Assembly (NCBI RefSeq): GCF_900177775.1
Contig: NZ_FXWH01000004.1
Location: forward strand, 1-64,000
Length of the DNA stretch: 64,000 nucleotides
DNA from: Pseudidiomarina planktonica
GTDB lineage: Bacteria; Pseudomonadota; Gammaproteobacteria; Enterobacterales; Alteromonadaceae
Direction of reading: 5' to 3'
This document shows positions 19,918-28,350 of the stretch, in pieces. The notes below the pieces were generated by a model. It was not told where the DNA came from, did no database searches, and was given only the letters and a program-made list of their open reading frames with translations. A program made the translations under genes and the position numbers. Numbering within the stretch: the stretch's first letter is position 1; each line of letters begins with the position of its first letter.

Positions 19918-20601
19918 TTACTTACGGCCTTTAGGGCGTTTCGCTGGAGCTGGCTTTTCTTCAGTAGGCATGCCACCAAGGACTTCGCCACGGAAAACCC
20001 AAACTTTAACGCCGATGATACCGTAAGTGGTATTTGCTTCAGCAGTCGAGTAGTCAATATCAGCACGCAATGTGTGCAATGGTACACGACCTTCACGGTA
20101 CCACTCAGTACGTGCGATTTCAGCACCACCAAGACGTCCGCTCACTTCCACTTTGATACCCTTCGCGCCTAAACGCATCGCATTCTGTACCGCACGCTTC
20201 ATAGCACGACGGAACATTACACGGCGTTCTAGCTGACCAGCAATGTTATCAGCAACAAGTTGTGCATCTAGCTCTGGCTTACGCACTTCTGAGATGTTGA
20301 TTTGAGCTGGAACACCAGTCAGTTTTGACACTGCTTGACGTAACTTCTCGACATCTTCACCTTTCTTACCAATCACAACGCCCGGACGAGCAGTGTGAAT
20401 AGTAACGCGTACGCTCTTTGCAGGACGCTCAATCACGATACGTGAAACTGAGGCATTGCTCAGCTGCTTTTTCAGCAGTTCACGAACTTGATGATCACTG
20501 TGCAGATTGTTTGCAAAGTCTTTTGTATTCGCATACCAGGTTGCATTCCATGGTTTGGTGATACCTAGGCGAATACCATTAGGATGTACTTTCTGACCCA
20601 T
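19918..20601 (-). CDS. rpsC: 30S ribosomal protein S3
   Basis: S3, 227 residues, at the mRNA entry tunnel, with a KH domain at about 40-110 ([18 protein letters not shown] includes the GxxG loop). The N-terminus [14 protein letters not shown] and the basic C-terminal tail are typical. It is tightly spaced between rplV and rplP. Confidence 0.98.
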   Translation of the reverse strand: MGQKVHPNGIRLGITKPWNATWYANTKDFANNLHSDHQVRELLKKQLSNASVSRIVIERPAKSVRVTIHTARPGVVIGKKGEDVEKLRQAVSKLTGVPAQINISEVRKPELDAQLVADNIAGQLERRVMFRRAMKRAVQNAMRLGAKGIKVEVSGRLGGAEIARTEWYREGRVPLHTLRADIDYSTAEANTTYGIIGVKVWVFRGEVLGGMPTEEKPAPAKRPKGRK

Positions 20602-20611
20602 AACTTATCTC

Positions 20612-20944
20612 CTAGCTATCTGACACAACCACAGTAATGTGGCTGGTACGCTTCAAGATACGATCGGCACGACCCTTCGCACGAGGCTTAATACGCTTCA
20701 TGGTAGGACCAACGTCAATCATGATTTTTGCGACTTTAAGCTCATCGATGTCGGCGCCTTCATTATGCTCCGCATTTGCGATGGCAGACTCCAGCACCTT
20801 TTTCAGCAGACCAGCTGCATCTTTAGGGCTGTATGCCAATAACTCTAATGCTTTCGCGACTGGTAAACCACGGATTTGATCCGCAACCAGACGGCCCTTT
20901 TGCGCAGAAAGGCGGGCAAACTTATGTATAGCAATAGCTTCCAT
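20612..20944 (-). CDS. rplV: 50S ribosomal protein L22
   Basis: L22, 110 residues as in E. coli. It lines the nascent-peptide tunnel with its long beta hairpin ([20 protein letters not shown]), the site where macrolide-resistance changes arise in other species. It looks wild type. It lies in standard S10-operon order. Confidence 0.98.
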   Translation of the reverse strand: MEAIAIHKFARLSAQKGRLVADQIRGLPVAKALELLAYSPKDAAGLLKKVLESAIANAEHNEGADIDELKVAKIMIDVGPTMKRIKPRAKGRADRILKRTSHITVVVSDS

Positions 20945-20955
20945 TATGGCTCCCC

Positions 20956-21234
20956 TTACCGTTTCTTCGCTTTCTTATCAGCGGCGTGGCCACGATAAGT
21001 GCGGGTTGGTGCAAATTCACCTAGCTTGTGACCAATCATTTCGTCAGAAACGAAAACTGGTACGTGCTGGCGGCCATTATGAACAGCGATAGTTAAGCCG
21101 ATCATATCTGGGATAATCATTGAACGACGGGACCAAGTCTTAATTGGCTTCTTTTCCCCGGCTTCCAACGCTTTCTCCACCTTATTCAATAGGTGAAGGT
21201 CGATAAACGGACCTTTTTTAAGAGAACGTGGCAT
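20956..21234 (-). CDS. rpsS: 30S ribosomal protein S19
   Basis: S19, 92 residues, forms a complex with S13 in the small-subunit head. [20 protein letters not shown] and [20 protein letters not shown] are diagnostic. It lies 16 bases after rplB. Confidence 0.98.
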   Translation of the reverse strand: MPRSLKKGPFIDLHLLNKVEKALEAGEKKPIKTWSRRSMIIPDMIGLTIAVHNGRQHVPVFVSDEMIGHKLGEFAPTRTYRGHAADKKAKKR

Positions 21235-21250
21235 GTTAAATCCTCAACTC

Positions 21251-22075
21251 TTATTTGTTGCGACGACGTACGATGAACTTATCAGTACGCTTGTTTTTAC
21301 GGGTTTTGTAACCCTTAGTTGGTGTACCCCAAGGAGTAACCGGATGACGACCACCAGAGGTACGGCCTTCACCACCACCGTGTGGGTGATCTACAGGGTT
21401 CATCGCCACACCGCGAACGGTAGGACGAACACCACGCCAACGCGTAGCACCTGCTTTACCCAATTGACGCAGCATGTGTTCTGCATTGCCAACTTCACCG
21501 ATGGTTGCACGACCTTCTGACTGGACTTTACGTACTTCACCTGAGCGTAAACGCAGGGTTACATACGCGCCGTCGCGGGCAAGAATTTGTACATAAGCAC
21601 CGGCTGAACGAGCCATTTGCGCACCTTTACCTGGCTTCAACTCTACCGCGTGAACAACAGAACCCACTGGGATGTTGCGTAACGGTAAGGTGTTACCTGG
21701 TTTAATTGGCGCATCAGCACCCGACTGCACTTTGTCACCAGCTTTTAAGCCTTTAGGTGCCAAGATGTAGCGGCGTTCACCATCTGCATACAGTACCAAA
21801 GCAATGTTTGCTGAACGGTTTGGATCATATTCCAGACGCTCAACTTTTGCAGGGATACCATCTTTGTCGCGTTTAAAGTCAACCAAACGGTAGTGATGCT
21901 TGTGACCACCGCCGATATGACGAACTGTAATACGACCGTTATTGTTACGACCACCGTTCTTGCTGTTTTTCTCCAGCAACGGCGCGTAAGGTTTACCTTT
22001 GTACAGGTCCTGACCAACCACTTTAACAACGTGGCGGCGACCCGGAGACGTAGGCTTACACTTAACAATAGCCAT
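21251..22075 (-). CDS. rplB: 50S ribosomal protein L2
   Basis: L2, 274 residues, needed for subunit association and peptidyl transferase activity. The conserved C-terminal block [18 protein letters not shown] includes the functionally important histidine (His229 in E. coli). The N-terminal half has the RNA-binding OB and SH3-like folds. It lies 14 bases after rplW. Confidence 0.99.
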   Translation of the reverse strand: MAIVKCKPTSPGRRHVVKVVGQDLYKGKPYAPLLEKNSKNGGRNNNGRITVRHIGGGHKHHYRLVDFKRDKDGIPAKVERLEYDPNRSANIALVLYADGERRYILAPKGLKAGDKVQSGADAPIKPGNTLPLRNIPVGSVVHAVELKPGKGAQMARSAGAYVQILARDGAYVTLRLRSGEVRKVQSEGRATIGEVGNAEHMLRQLGKAGATRWRGVRPTVRGVAMNPVDHPHGGGEGRTSGGRHPVTPWGTPTKGYKTRKNKRTDKFIVRRRNK

Positions 22076-22089
22076 TCTAATTCCTCCTG

Positions 22090-22392
22090 TTATTCAGCGC
22101 CGCCGACGAAGTCGATGTCCGCACCTTCTTTCAGGCTGACATACGCTTTCTTCCAGTCACTACGCTTACCGAAGCGAGAGCCTGTCCGTTTGGTTTTGCC
22201 TTTGACATTGACGGTGCGAACACCTTCAACTTCAACTTCAAACAGTTTTTCAACTGCAGCTTTGATTTCTGATTTCTTCGCATCAACTGCTACTTTGAAT
22301 ACCAAGGTATTGTAAGATTCAGCAGTCATGGTTGATTTTTCAGAAACGTGAGGTGCTAAAATCACTTGTAGCAAACGTTCTTCGCGCATCAT
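22090..22392 (-). CDS. rplW: 50S ribosomal protein L23
   Basis: L23, 100 residues as in E. coli, at the tunnel exit where trigger factor and SRP dock. [16 protein letters not shown] and [20 protein letters not shown] are diagnostic. Its start overlaps the rplD stop by four bases (ATGA-type). Confidence 0.97.
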   Translation of the reverse strand: MMREERLLQVILAPHVSEKSTMTAESYNTLVFKVAVDAKKSEIKAAVEKLFEVEVEGVRTVNVKGKTKRTGSRFGKRSDWKKAYVSLKEGADIDFVGGAE

Positions 22393-22994
22393 GATAATAC
22401 CTCCTCAAGCTGCTTAACCGCATCAGCAGTCATCAACACTTTCTCAAAAGCGATCAGGCTAACTGGGTCAACGCCTTGAACGTCACGTACATCAACTTTG
22501 TACAAATTGCGCGAAGCTAAGAACAAGTTCTCGTCTACTTCTTTCGTGATGATCAATACATCGCTTAAGTCATATTCTTTCAGTTTCGCAGCCAGTTGCT
22601 TAGTCTTAGGTGAATCAACACCAAAGCTTTCTACAACAATCAAACGCTCCTGACGAATCAATTCAGACAGGATGCTTTTGATAGCACCACGATACATTTT
22701 TTTGTTTACTTTCTGGCTGTGATCCTGCGGCTTAGCTGCAAAAGTCACACCACCAGAACGCCAGATTGGGCTACGAATCGTACCAGCACGGGCACGACCA
22801 GTTCCCTTTTGACGCCAAGGCTTCTTACCACCGCCTTGTACTTCAGAACGCGTCTTTTGCGCACGGCTGCCCTGACGGGAACCAGCTGCAAAGGCAACAA
22901 CAACCTGATGTACCAGAGCTTCGTTGAACTCACGTCCAAAGGTAGCTTCGGAAACCTCAAGAGCGCCTTTTGCGTCTTTAAATGTTAATTCCAT
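22389..22994 (-). CDS. rplD: 50S ribosomal protein L4
   Basis: L4, 201 residues as in E. coli. In E. coli L4 also controls its own operon by promoting termination in the S10 leader and blocking translation. An earlier ATG at 23000 is only 1-2 bases after GAGGAG. I choose 22994, with 7-8 bases spacing and the family start MELTFKDA. The tunnel loop ([20 protein letters not shown]) is intact. Confidence 0.96.
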   Translation of the reverse strand: MELTFKDAKGALEVSEATFGREFNEALVHQVVVAFAAGSRQGSRAQKTRSEVQGGGKKPWRQKGTGRARAGTIRSPIWRSGGVTFAAKPQDHSQKVNKKMYRGAIKSILSELIRQERLIVVESFGVDSPKTKQLAAKLKEYDLSDVLIITKEVDENLFLASRNLYKVDVRDVQGVDPVSLIAFEKVLMTADAVKQLEEVLS

Positions 22995-23012
22995 CACCAT
23001 TCTCCTCAGACG

Positions 23013-23651
23013 TTACGCCTTGACAGCCGGCTTGATGATTACATCACCGCCAGTTGCACCAGGGACAGCGCCACGGACCAATAACAGGCCACGTTCCGCA
23101 TCGACACGTACAACTTCTAGAGTTTGCACGGTAATACGTTTGTTACCCATTTGACCCGCCATTTTCTTGCCTTTGAATACGCGACCAGGTGACTGGTTCT
23201 GACCGATAGAACCCGGCGCACGATGCGACAACGAGTTACCATGGGTTGCGTCTTGCATGGCGAAATTCCAGCGCTTAACTGTACCTGCGAAACCTTTACC
23301 TTTCGAAGTACCCGTAACATCTACTTTCTTGGTGTCCGCAAACACCTCAACAGTCAGCTCAGAGCCTACTGTATAATCTTCACCTTCACCGTTCTCCAGG
23401 CGGAATTCCCAGAGACCGCGACCTGCTTCTACACCAGCTTTCGCATAGTGACCAGCAAGTGGCTTGGTGACGCGATGCGCTTTCTTTTCACCAGTTGTTA
23501 CTTGTAATGCGCGGTAACCGTCCGTTTCTTCAGATTTAATCTGAGTAATACGGTTTGCAGTCACTTCAATCACAGTAACAGGTACAGAAGCGCCGTCTTC
23601 CTGGAAGACACGCGTCATTCCTACTTTACGACCGACTAGACCAATAGCCAT
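23013..23651 (-). CDS. rplC: 50S ribosomal protein L3
   Basis: L3, 212 residues, near the peptidyl transferase centre. The loop [19 protein letters not shown] contains the glutamine that PrmB methylates in E. coli. The N-terminus [20 protein letters not shown] is typical. It is second in the S10 operon. Confidence 0.98.
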   Translation of the reverse strand: MAIGLVGRKVGMTRVFQEDGASVPVTVIEVTANRITQIKSEETDGYRALQVTTGEKKAHRVTKPLAGHYAKAGVEAGRGLWEFRLENGEGEDYTVGSELTVEVFADTKKVDVTGTSKGKGFAGTVKRWNFAMQDATHGNSLSHRAPGSIGQNQSPGRVFKGKKMAGQMGNKRITVQTLEVVRVDAERGLLLVRGAVPGATGGDVIIKPAVKA

Positions 23652-23689
23652 TGTTAAAACCTCTCGTGTGTAATCCTATTACTGCCCGC

Positions 23690-24007
<318 letters not shown>

Positions 24008-24047
24008 TCAAAGCCTCAAAATAAAGAGCATTTAAAAAAGAGCACAG

Positions 24048-24083
24048 AAAAAAACCTGCACCCTGGCACATACCGGGCGAGGT
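24048..24083 (-). promoter_or_regulatory. Attenuator-like hairpin in the S10 leader
   Basis: On the minus strand ACCTCGCCC pairs with GGGTGCAGGT (one bulged C, one G-U pair) around an 11-base loop and is followed by seven T, about 45 bases before rpsJ. In E. coli a similarly placed hairpin with a U run is where L4 stimulates termination. L4 is encoded in this operon, so autogenous control is plausible. This is inferred from position and shape. Confidence 0.65.
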
Positions 24084-24192
24084 ATTTTCAACGAAAATCC
24101 ATTCAACCCCCTATCGGGGCTGCTGTGGTAAACCGATCCACTTCTTTAGGAGCTTTTAAAAAGAGCCACTTTAGAACGAATCGTGGCCGCGA

Positions 24193-24220
24193 ATTATACT
24201 CCTTCGCGGCCACATGTCAA
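24193..24220 (-). promoter_or_regulatory. S10-operon promoter with dyad around the -10
   Basis: Consensus -35 TTGACA (24215-24220), 16-base spacer and consensus -10 TATAAT (24193-24198) on the minus strand, followed by the G+C-rich discriminator TCGCGGCC. Transcription should start near 24186. A perfect 11-bp inverted repeat (24183-24193 with 24203-24213) brackets the -10. The upstream dipeptidase gene ends only about 33 bases before the -35. Confidence 0.9.
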
Positions 24221-24252
24221 CGCCGAATAAGCTATAGATTCATGCGACTGAA

Positions 24253-25452
24253 TTAATGTTTTGCCGCATAAGCTTCGTTCGCACGCCACACCCGGATCAG
24301 GTTCTGACCGAGGATTTTTTCGATATCAGTGTCAGAGTAACCACGGTCCAATAAACCTTGCACCAGATTCGGATAGCTAGACACGTCTTTCAAACCAATT
24401 GGTAAGGAGTCACCCACACCGTCGTAGTCTGAGCCAATACCAACGTAATCAATACCAACCAGCTCAACCACATGATCAATATGATCAAGTACGGTATTCA
24501 AATCAGCAAAAGGATAAGGGTTGGAAGCACGAATTTCCGCAATCTTAGCTTCGGCTGCGTCAGTGCCCTCGCCCAACTCTTCATTAACGGCTGCAATACG
24601 CTTACGCAGCATGTCACCAAACTGATTGGCACGCTCGGTTACAAACGAAGAACCGAAGTTAATCATGATAACGCCTTCGTTTTCGGCCAGCGCTTTGATC
24701 ATTTCATCGCTCATGTTGCGCTCAAAACCCGGCGTGTAACGACGTAGTGACGAATGCGAGGCTAATGCCGGCGCTTCACTGATTTCCATAACCTGGAAAA
24801 ACGCGTCATCGGAGATGTGAGAAACATCAACCATCACGCCGACTTTGTTCATTTCTTTTACCAGAGTTTTACCAAAGTCACTGAGGCCGTTCCACTGCCG
24901 ACGAATGTCGTATGAAGAATCAGAGATATGATTAGATTCAGAATGCGCTAACGTAATGTAGCGAATACCGCGGTTGTAGAATTCGTAGAGATTTTCCAGC
25001 TTACCTTCAATAGGCGAGCCATTTTCCATACCCAGGGCCAGCGAAATAACGCCACGCTCTTGCTGTTGCAATGCTTGGTCAACTGAGTATGCCATGGCGA
25101 ATTTGTGTGGCGCACGAGTCGCCAGTGCTTCCATGCTATCAATAAGCTGATGAGCCAGTTGATAACTGCCGCCGGTACGTTCCAGCGCCGCTGGAATATA
25201 AATAGACATAAAAGGAACGTTCAACCCGCCTTCTTTGGCGCGCGGATAATCGAAATCACCATTCGCGGTAGCCCGGGTAACGTCTTCCCATTTATTGTTT
25301 AATCGGTAGGGAACGTCAATGTGGGTATCAACAACTAAATACTTTTGTGCCAGTTCTTGTGCTTTAGCAGAGGCTTCTATTGGTTCCGCTGCGGTTGCTG
25401 CCGTGGTTGCAAAGAATGCACCCATCAGGCCAACTAAAATACTTTTCTTCAC
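24253..25452 (-). CDS. Exported membrane dipeptidase (M19 family)
   Basis: Zinc-dependent dipeptidase, 399 residues. I choose the GTG at 25452 because AAGGA lies 7 bases before it and the product then starts with a clean signal peptide (MKKSILVGLMGAFFATTAATA region). ATG codons further upstream lack a ribosome site. VVDTHIDVP carries the HxD zinc ligands, and GVMVDVSHISD, SHSSLRRY and GIGSDYDGV are M19 motifs. The product is probably periplasmic and cleaves dipeptides. No terminator is seen between its stop and the S10 promoter. Confidence 0.9.
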   Translation of the reverse strand: MKKSILVGLMGAFFATTAATAAEPIEASAKAQELAQKYLVVDTHIDVPYRLNNKWEDVTRATANGDFDYPRAKEGGLNVPFMSIYIPAALERTGGSYQLAHQLIDSMEALATRAPHKFAMAYSVDQALQQQERGVISLALGMENGSPIEGKLENLYEFYNRGIRYITLAHSESNHISDSSYDIRRQWNGLSDFGKTLVKEMNKVGVMVDVSHISDDAFFQVMEISEAPALASHSSLRRYTPGFERNMSDEMIKALAENEGVIMINFGSSFVTERANQFGDMLRKRIAAVNEELGEGTDAAEAKIAEIRASNPYPFADLNTVLDHIDHVVELVGIDYVGIGSDYDGVGDSLPIGLKDVSSYPNLVQGLLDRGYSDTDIEKILGQNLIRVWRANEAYAAKH

Positions 25453-25532
25453 TGTTACTTCCTTCATTAGCATGCTGAGGAAGCAGCAGATTAGCACAGT
25501 AGTCTAGCGCAGGTCACGCCCTTACCAGTGCG

Positions 25533-25640
25533 CTAAAAATGACTCTTAAGTGAAGTAAAGGTTACTACAGCACCGGCGACTACGGTTCCTACCACCGGTG
25601 CTAATATAGCTAACACTGTCAGTATGATAAATGAAGTCAT
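25533..25640 (-). CDS. Predicted 35-residue membrane peptide
   Basis: A short reading frame starting MTSFIILTVLAILAPVVGTV and ending SLKSHF: one hydrophobic helix with a short basic tail. AGGGTGGA precedes the ATG. It begins 19 bases after the stop of the 88-residue exported protein on the same strand, suggesting a two-gene unit. The DNA also holds a 7-bp inverted repeat (GCACCGG / CCGGTGC) inside the frame, so a structured RNA rather than a peptide is an alternative. Not recognised. Confidence 0.5.
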   Translation of the reverse strand: MTSFIILTVLAILAPVVGTVVAGAVVTFTSLKSHF

Positions 25641-25659
25641 GCTTCCACCCTGATGTTAA

Positions 25660-25926
25660 TTACTCGCTTACACCAGGGGTGCGCTTGGTTACTACAGTAG
25701 TAGCTAACTGAGCTTCTTCAGTAGGCTGATACCATTGCACAATAGTTTCTTGTAATGCGTTTTTTGCGCTGGTTACGCTGTCAGCAGTTACAGCTGCTAC
25801 TTGTACGGTAATGGCAGTAGCAATGTCACTCAGAATAGATTGCTTAGTAACAACTTCGTTGGCGTTGCTGGTTGCAGTAAAGCTCATCAATATCAGGGCT
25901 GCTGCAGTAGTGGTAATGGCTTTCAT
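25660..25926 (-). CDS. Small exported protein, function unknown
   Basis: 88 residues. The start at 25926 has GAAGGAG 7-8 bases before it. An earlier ATG at 25983 would add 19 residues with no ribosome site. A signal peptide (MKAITTTAAALILMSFTATSNA) leaves about 66 mature residues: Val/Ala/Thr-rich, helical looking, no cysteines. I recognise no domain. It probably shares a transcript with the 35-residue peptide. The upstream DNA contains a short palindrome ATGACAGTCAT. Confidence 0.75.
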   Translation of the reverse strand: MKAITTTAAALILMSFTATSNANEVVTKQSILSDIATAITVQVAAVTADSVTSAKNALQETIVQWYQPTEEAQLATTVVTKRTPGVSE

Positions 25927-26117
25927 GGTAAATCTCCTTCGCTTGGGTTGAGGTTCATGCAGTATCGAATTGATGACTGTCATGCCGTTTTAGTCGAAGG
26001 AGTTAATACAAAGGTTGTGCCAATGCCGCAAAGTGAATTTAAGTTATTGTTTTAAAATAACTTTTATACTCACCAACAATGGCAGGCTAAGTTTAGCGAG
26101 ATGTTGCGATAGTGTTT

Positions 26118-27182
26118 TTAACCACTGTTTTTAGCAAATTCCGCTATTTTTTCGTCAGCTTTTAACATGGCTTCCTGCACCGCCTCAAACGCCCCCCAAA
26201 GCAAAGCTTCAGGGCTGCTAGCCTGAGGTCCGTTCTGACTTAAATACTGGCGCCAACGCTTGGCACCGGGCAAGCCCTGAAACAAACCAAGCATGTGCCG
26301 CGCTACGTGCCAACAACGGCCGCCGGCAGCAACATGAGCAGTGGTGTATGCCACCATAGTTTCAATCACCTGAGCACGCTCAATGCTGCGATTTGGCTGC
26401 TGCATAAAATTATCAAACTCGGTCAATAGCCAGGGATTTTGGTAGGCTTCCCGGCCAATCATCACGCCATCAACAAAAGGCTGATGTTGCGCCACTTCGG
26501 CCATAGTTTTTACGCCGCCATTAAGCGTAATATGTAATTCGGGGCGGCGTTGCTTGGCGCGGTAAACACGCTCGTATTGCAATGGTGGAATTTCACGATT
26601 TTGTTTGGGGCTTAAGCCCTTTAACCAGGCTTTTCTGGCATGCAGGGTAAAGTGTTCACAACCAGCATCTGCAACCGTATCAATAAAGGTATCTAAAAAC
26701 TCATCGCTATCGTGATCGTCAATACCAAGCCGCGTCTTTACACTCACGCGCAGGCCCGTTGCCGCCCTAATTGCTTTCACGCCAGCCGCCACCAGCTCCG
26801 GCTCTGCCATTAAGCAGGCACCAAAACTACCGTTTTGAACCCGGTCCGACGGGCAACCAACATTAATATTCACTTCCTGATAACCGCGCTGCTGGGCCAA
26901 TACGGCACTTTTAGCCAAAGCTTCGGCATCACTACCACCTAGCTGTAACACCAGCGGCTGCTCATGTGGATGGAATGCCAAAAAGTCGCCTTTACCGTAA
27001 ATCAACGCGCCGGTAGTCACCATTTCGGTGTATAGCACAGTATGCTGACTTAACTGCCGATGAAAGTAGCGGCAATGCCTATCGGTCCAGTCCAGCATTG
27101 GTGCCACTGATAATACAAAATTATCAGATGCGGGTTTTGTCGGTGCTGTGGTAGACGATGGTTCGGAACTTAATTGGGACAT
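26118..27182 (-). CDS. dusA: tRNA-dihydrouridine(20/20a) synthase DusA
   Basis: FMN-dependent enzyme that reduces U20/U20a in the tRNA D loop. The N-terminal block SVAPMLDWTDRHCRYFHR and the catalytic cysteine in NVGCPSDRV are visible, and the TIM-barrel phosphate site GVMIGREAYQNPW is intact. The reading frame is open to 27248. I take the ATG at 27182 (354 residues) because the residues before it look non-conserved, but no strong ribosome site marks either choice. It is divergent from zur with a 115-base gap. Confidence 0.92.
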   Translation of the reverse strand: MSQLSSEPSSTTAPTKPASDNFVLSVAPMLDWTDRHCRYFHRQLSQHTVLYTEMVTTGALIYGKGDFLAFHPHEQPLVLQLGGSDAEALAKSAVLAQQRGYQEVNINVGCPSDRVQNGSFGACLMAEPELVAAGVKAIRAATGLRVSVKTRLGIDDHDSDEFLDTFIDTVADAGCEHFTLHARKAWLKGLSPKQNREIPPLQYERVYRAKQRRPELHITLNGGVKTMAEVAQHQPFVDGVMIGREAYQNPWLLTEFDNFMQQPNRSIERAQVIETMVAYTTAHVAAGGRCWHVARHMLGLFQGLPGAKRWRQYLSQNGPQASSPEALLWGAFEAVQEAMLKADEKIAEFAKNSG

Positions 27183-27297
27183 GATAACAACCAGTTTGCG
27201 GGATCTTAAAAAGCCGAAGCTCTGTACAACTGCATAGTCTACGATCACTGGCAGCTTCAGTCTATGCGATTATGATTTGCCGTGGTAAACTTCAATA

Positions 27298-27741
27298 ATG
27301 CTTAAAAATGAATCGAAGCGGCTTGTTACCAAAGCCGAAAAGCTCTGTGAACAACGCGGTGTCCGTCTGACACCCGCGCGCCGTGAGGTGTTCGAAATTC
27401 TGGCGGCAGAAGCAAATGCTATTGGCGCATACGACTTACTCGATAAGTTGAAAACGGCAGTACCAAATGCCAAACCCCCGACTATTTACCGGGCATTGGA
27501 TTTTTTGCAAGAACAAGGGTTCGTGCACAAAATCACTTCGTCCAACAGTTATGTGTTGTGTAGTCACTTCGGCCACCAGCATCCAGTGCAAATGTTAATT
27601 TGCGAGAACTGTGGGTCGGTTCAGGAAATCCAATCTGACGGGGTTTATGAAGAACTTTATAAACAAGCCGAGGAACAAGGTTTTCTGGTCTCCACACAGA
27701 CCATAGAAGCACATGGACGATGTCGTGATTGTCACATCTAA
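27298..27741 (+). CDS. zur: Fur-family zinc uptake regulator Zur
   Basis: 147 residues. The winged helix at about 20-75 includes LTPARREVFEIL and PPTIYRALDFLQEQGFVHK, which match Zur more closely than Fur. Zinc ligands are visible: CENC (about 100-103) and the C-terminal CRDC form the structural site, with SHFGHQHP for regulatory metal. With zinc bound it should repress zinc uptake and zinc-free ribosomal paralogues. The L36 in this window is a zinc type, so such paralogues may exist elsewhere. The ribosome site is weak. Confidence 0.92.
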   Translation: MLKNESKRLVTKAEKLCEQRGVRLTPARREVFEILAAEANAIGAYDLLDKLKTAVPNAKPPTIYRALDFLQEQGFVHKITSSNSYVLCSHFGHQHPVQMLICENCGSVQEIQSDGVYEELYKQAEEQGFLVSTQTIEAHGRCRDCHI

Positions 27742-27839
27742 GTGGCTGGTTAAAAGTTAAACCATAGGGTTCGCCGTCATACCGAAAGGCGAGTAATTAG
27801 AATGCATGTTAAACTGTCTACAGCAACGATAGGCTAACC

Positions 27840-28331
27840 ATGGAAGCAAGGTTTCTTGATATGAATGCAGAGTTCGTAAATCCATTTTTAAATGCTCTCA
27901 AAAATGTTCTCGGCACTATGGCTAATCTCGAGCTTAAAGCTGGTAAAGCGGCTATGAAAAAAGACGAGATGGCTCGCGGTGACGTTTCTGGCGTAATCGG
28001 CATGGTTGGCCCACAACTGAAAGGCTCCTTCTCAATTTCCTTTGAAGAAAATCTGGCCTGCGAAATTATGCACAAGATGCTGGGCGAGAAACCTGACAAG
28101 TTAGATGCTGAAGTTTGCGATATGGTTGGTGAAATAACGAATATGGTTACCGGCGGCGCAAAACGCGAACTTGGTGAGAAAGGCTACGATTTTGAAATGG
28201 CCACACCAATTGTAGTGTCCGGTAAAAACCATACCATTTCACATCGTTCTGAAGGGCCTAAGCTTATTATGCCGTTCACTCATATTGCCGGCAAAGCTTA
28301 CATTGAAATTTGTTTCGATCGCGCTGTTTAA
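27840..28331 (+). CDS. CheX-like phosphatase family protein
   Basis: 163 residues matching the CheC/CheX fold. The helix MVGEITNMVTGGAK carries the E-x-x-N pair that dephosphorylates response regulators. The strand motif around GSFSISFEENLACEIMHKML is typical of single-domain CheX homologues in gammaproteobacteria. An ATG at 27861 (product starting MNAEFVNPFL) is a real alternative start, because that is where conservation with relatives seems to begin and AAGG lies 9 bases upstream. No chemotaxis gene is next to it, so its partner is unknown. Confidence 0.82.
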   Translation: MEARFLDMNAEFVNPFLNALKNVLGTMANLELKAGKAAMKKDEMARGDVSGVIGMVGPQLKGSFSISFEENLACEIMHKMLGEKPDKLDAEVCDMVGEITNMVTGGAKRELGEKGYDFEMATPIVVSGKNHTISHRSEGPKLIMPFTHIAGKAYIEICFDRAV

Positions 28332-28339
28332 GCGCGATC
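28317..28339. terminator. Hairpin between convergent cheX-like gene and dnaB
   Basis: Perfect 8-bp stem GATCGCGC / GCGCGATC with a 7-base loop that contains the cheX-like stop codon. No T run follows on either strand, so it may protect mRNA ends or act with a factor rather than as a classical terminator. Confidence 0.45.
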
Positions 28340-28350
28340 TTCCCTCTTAC

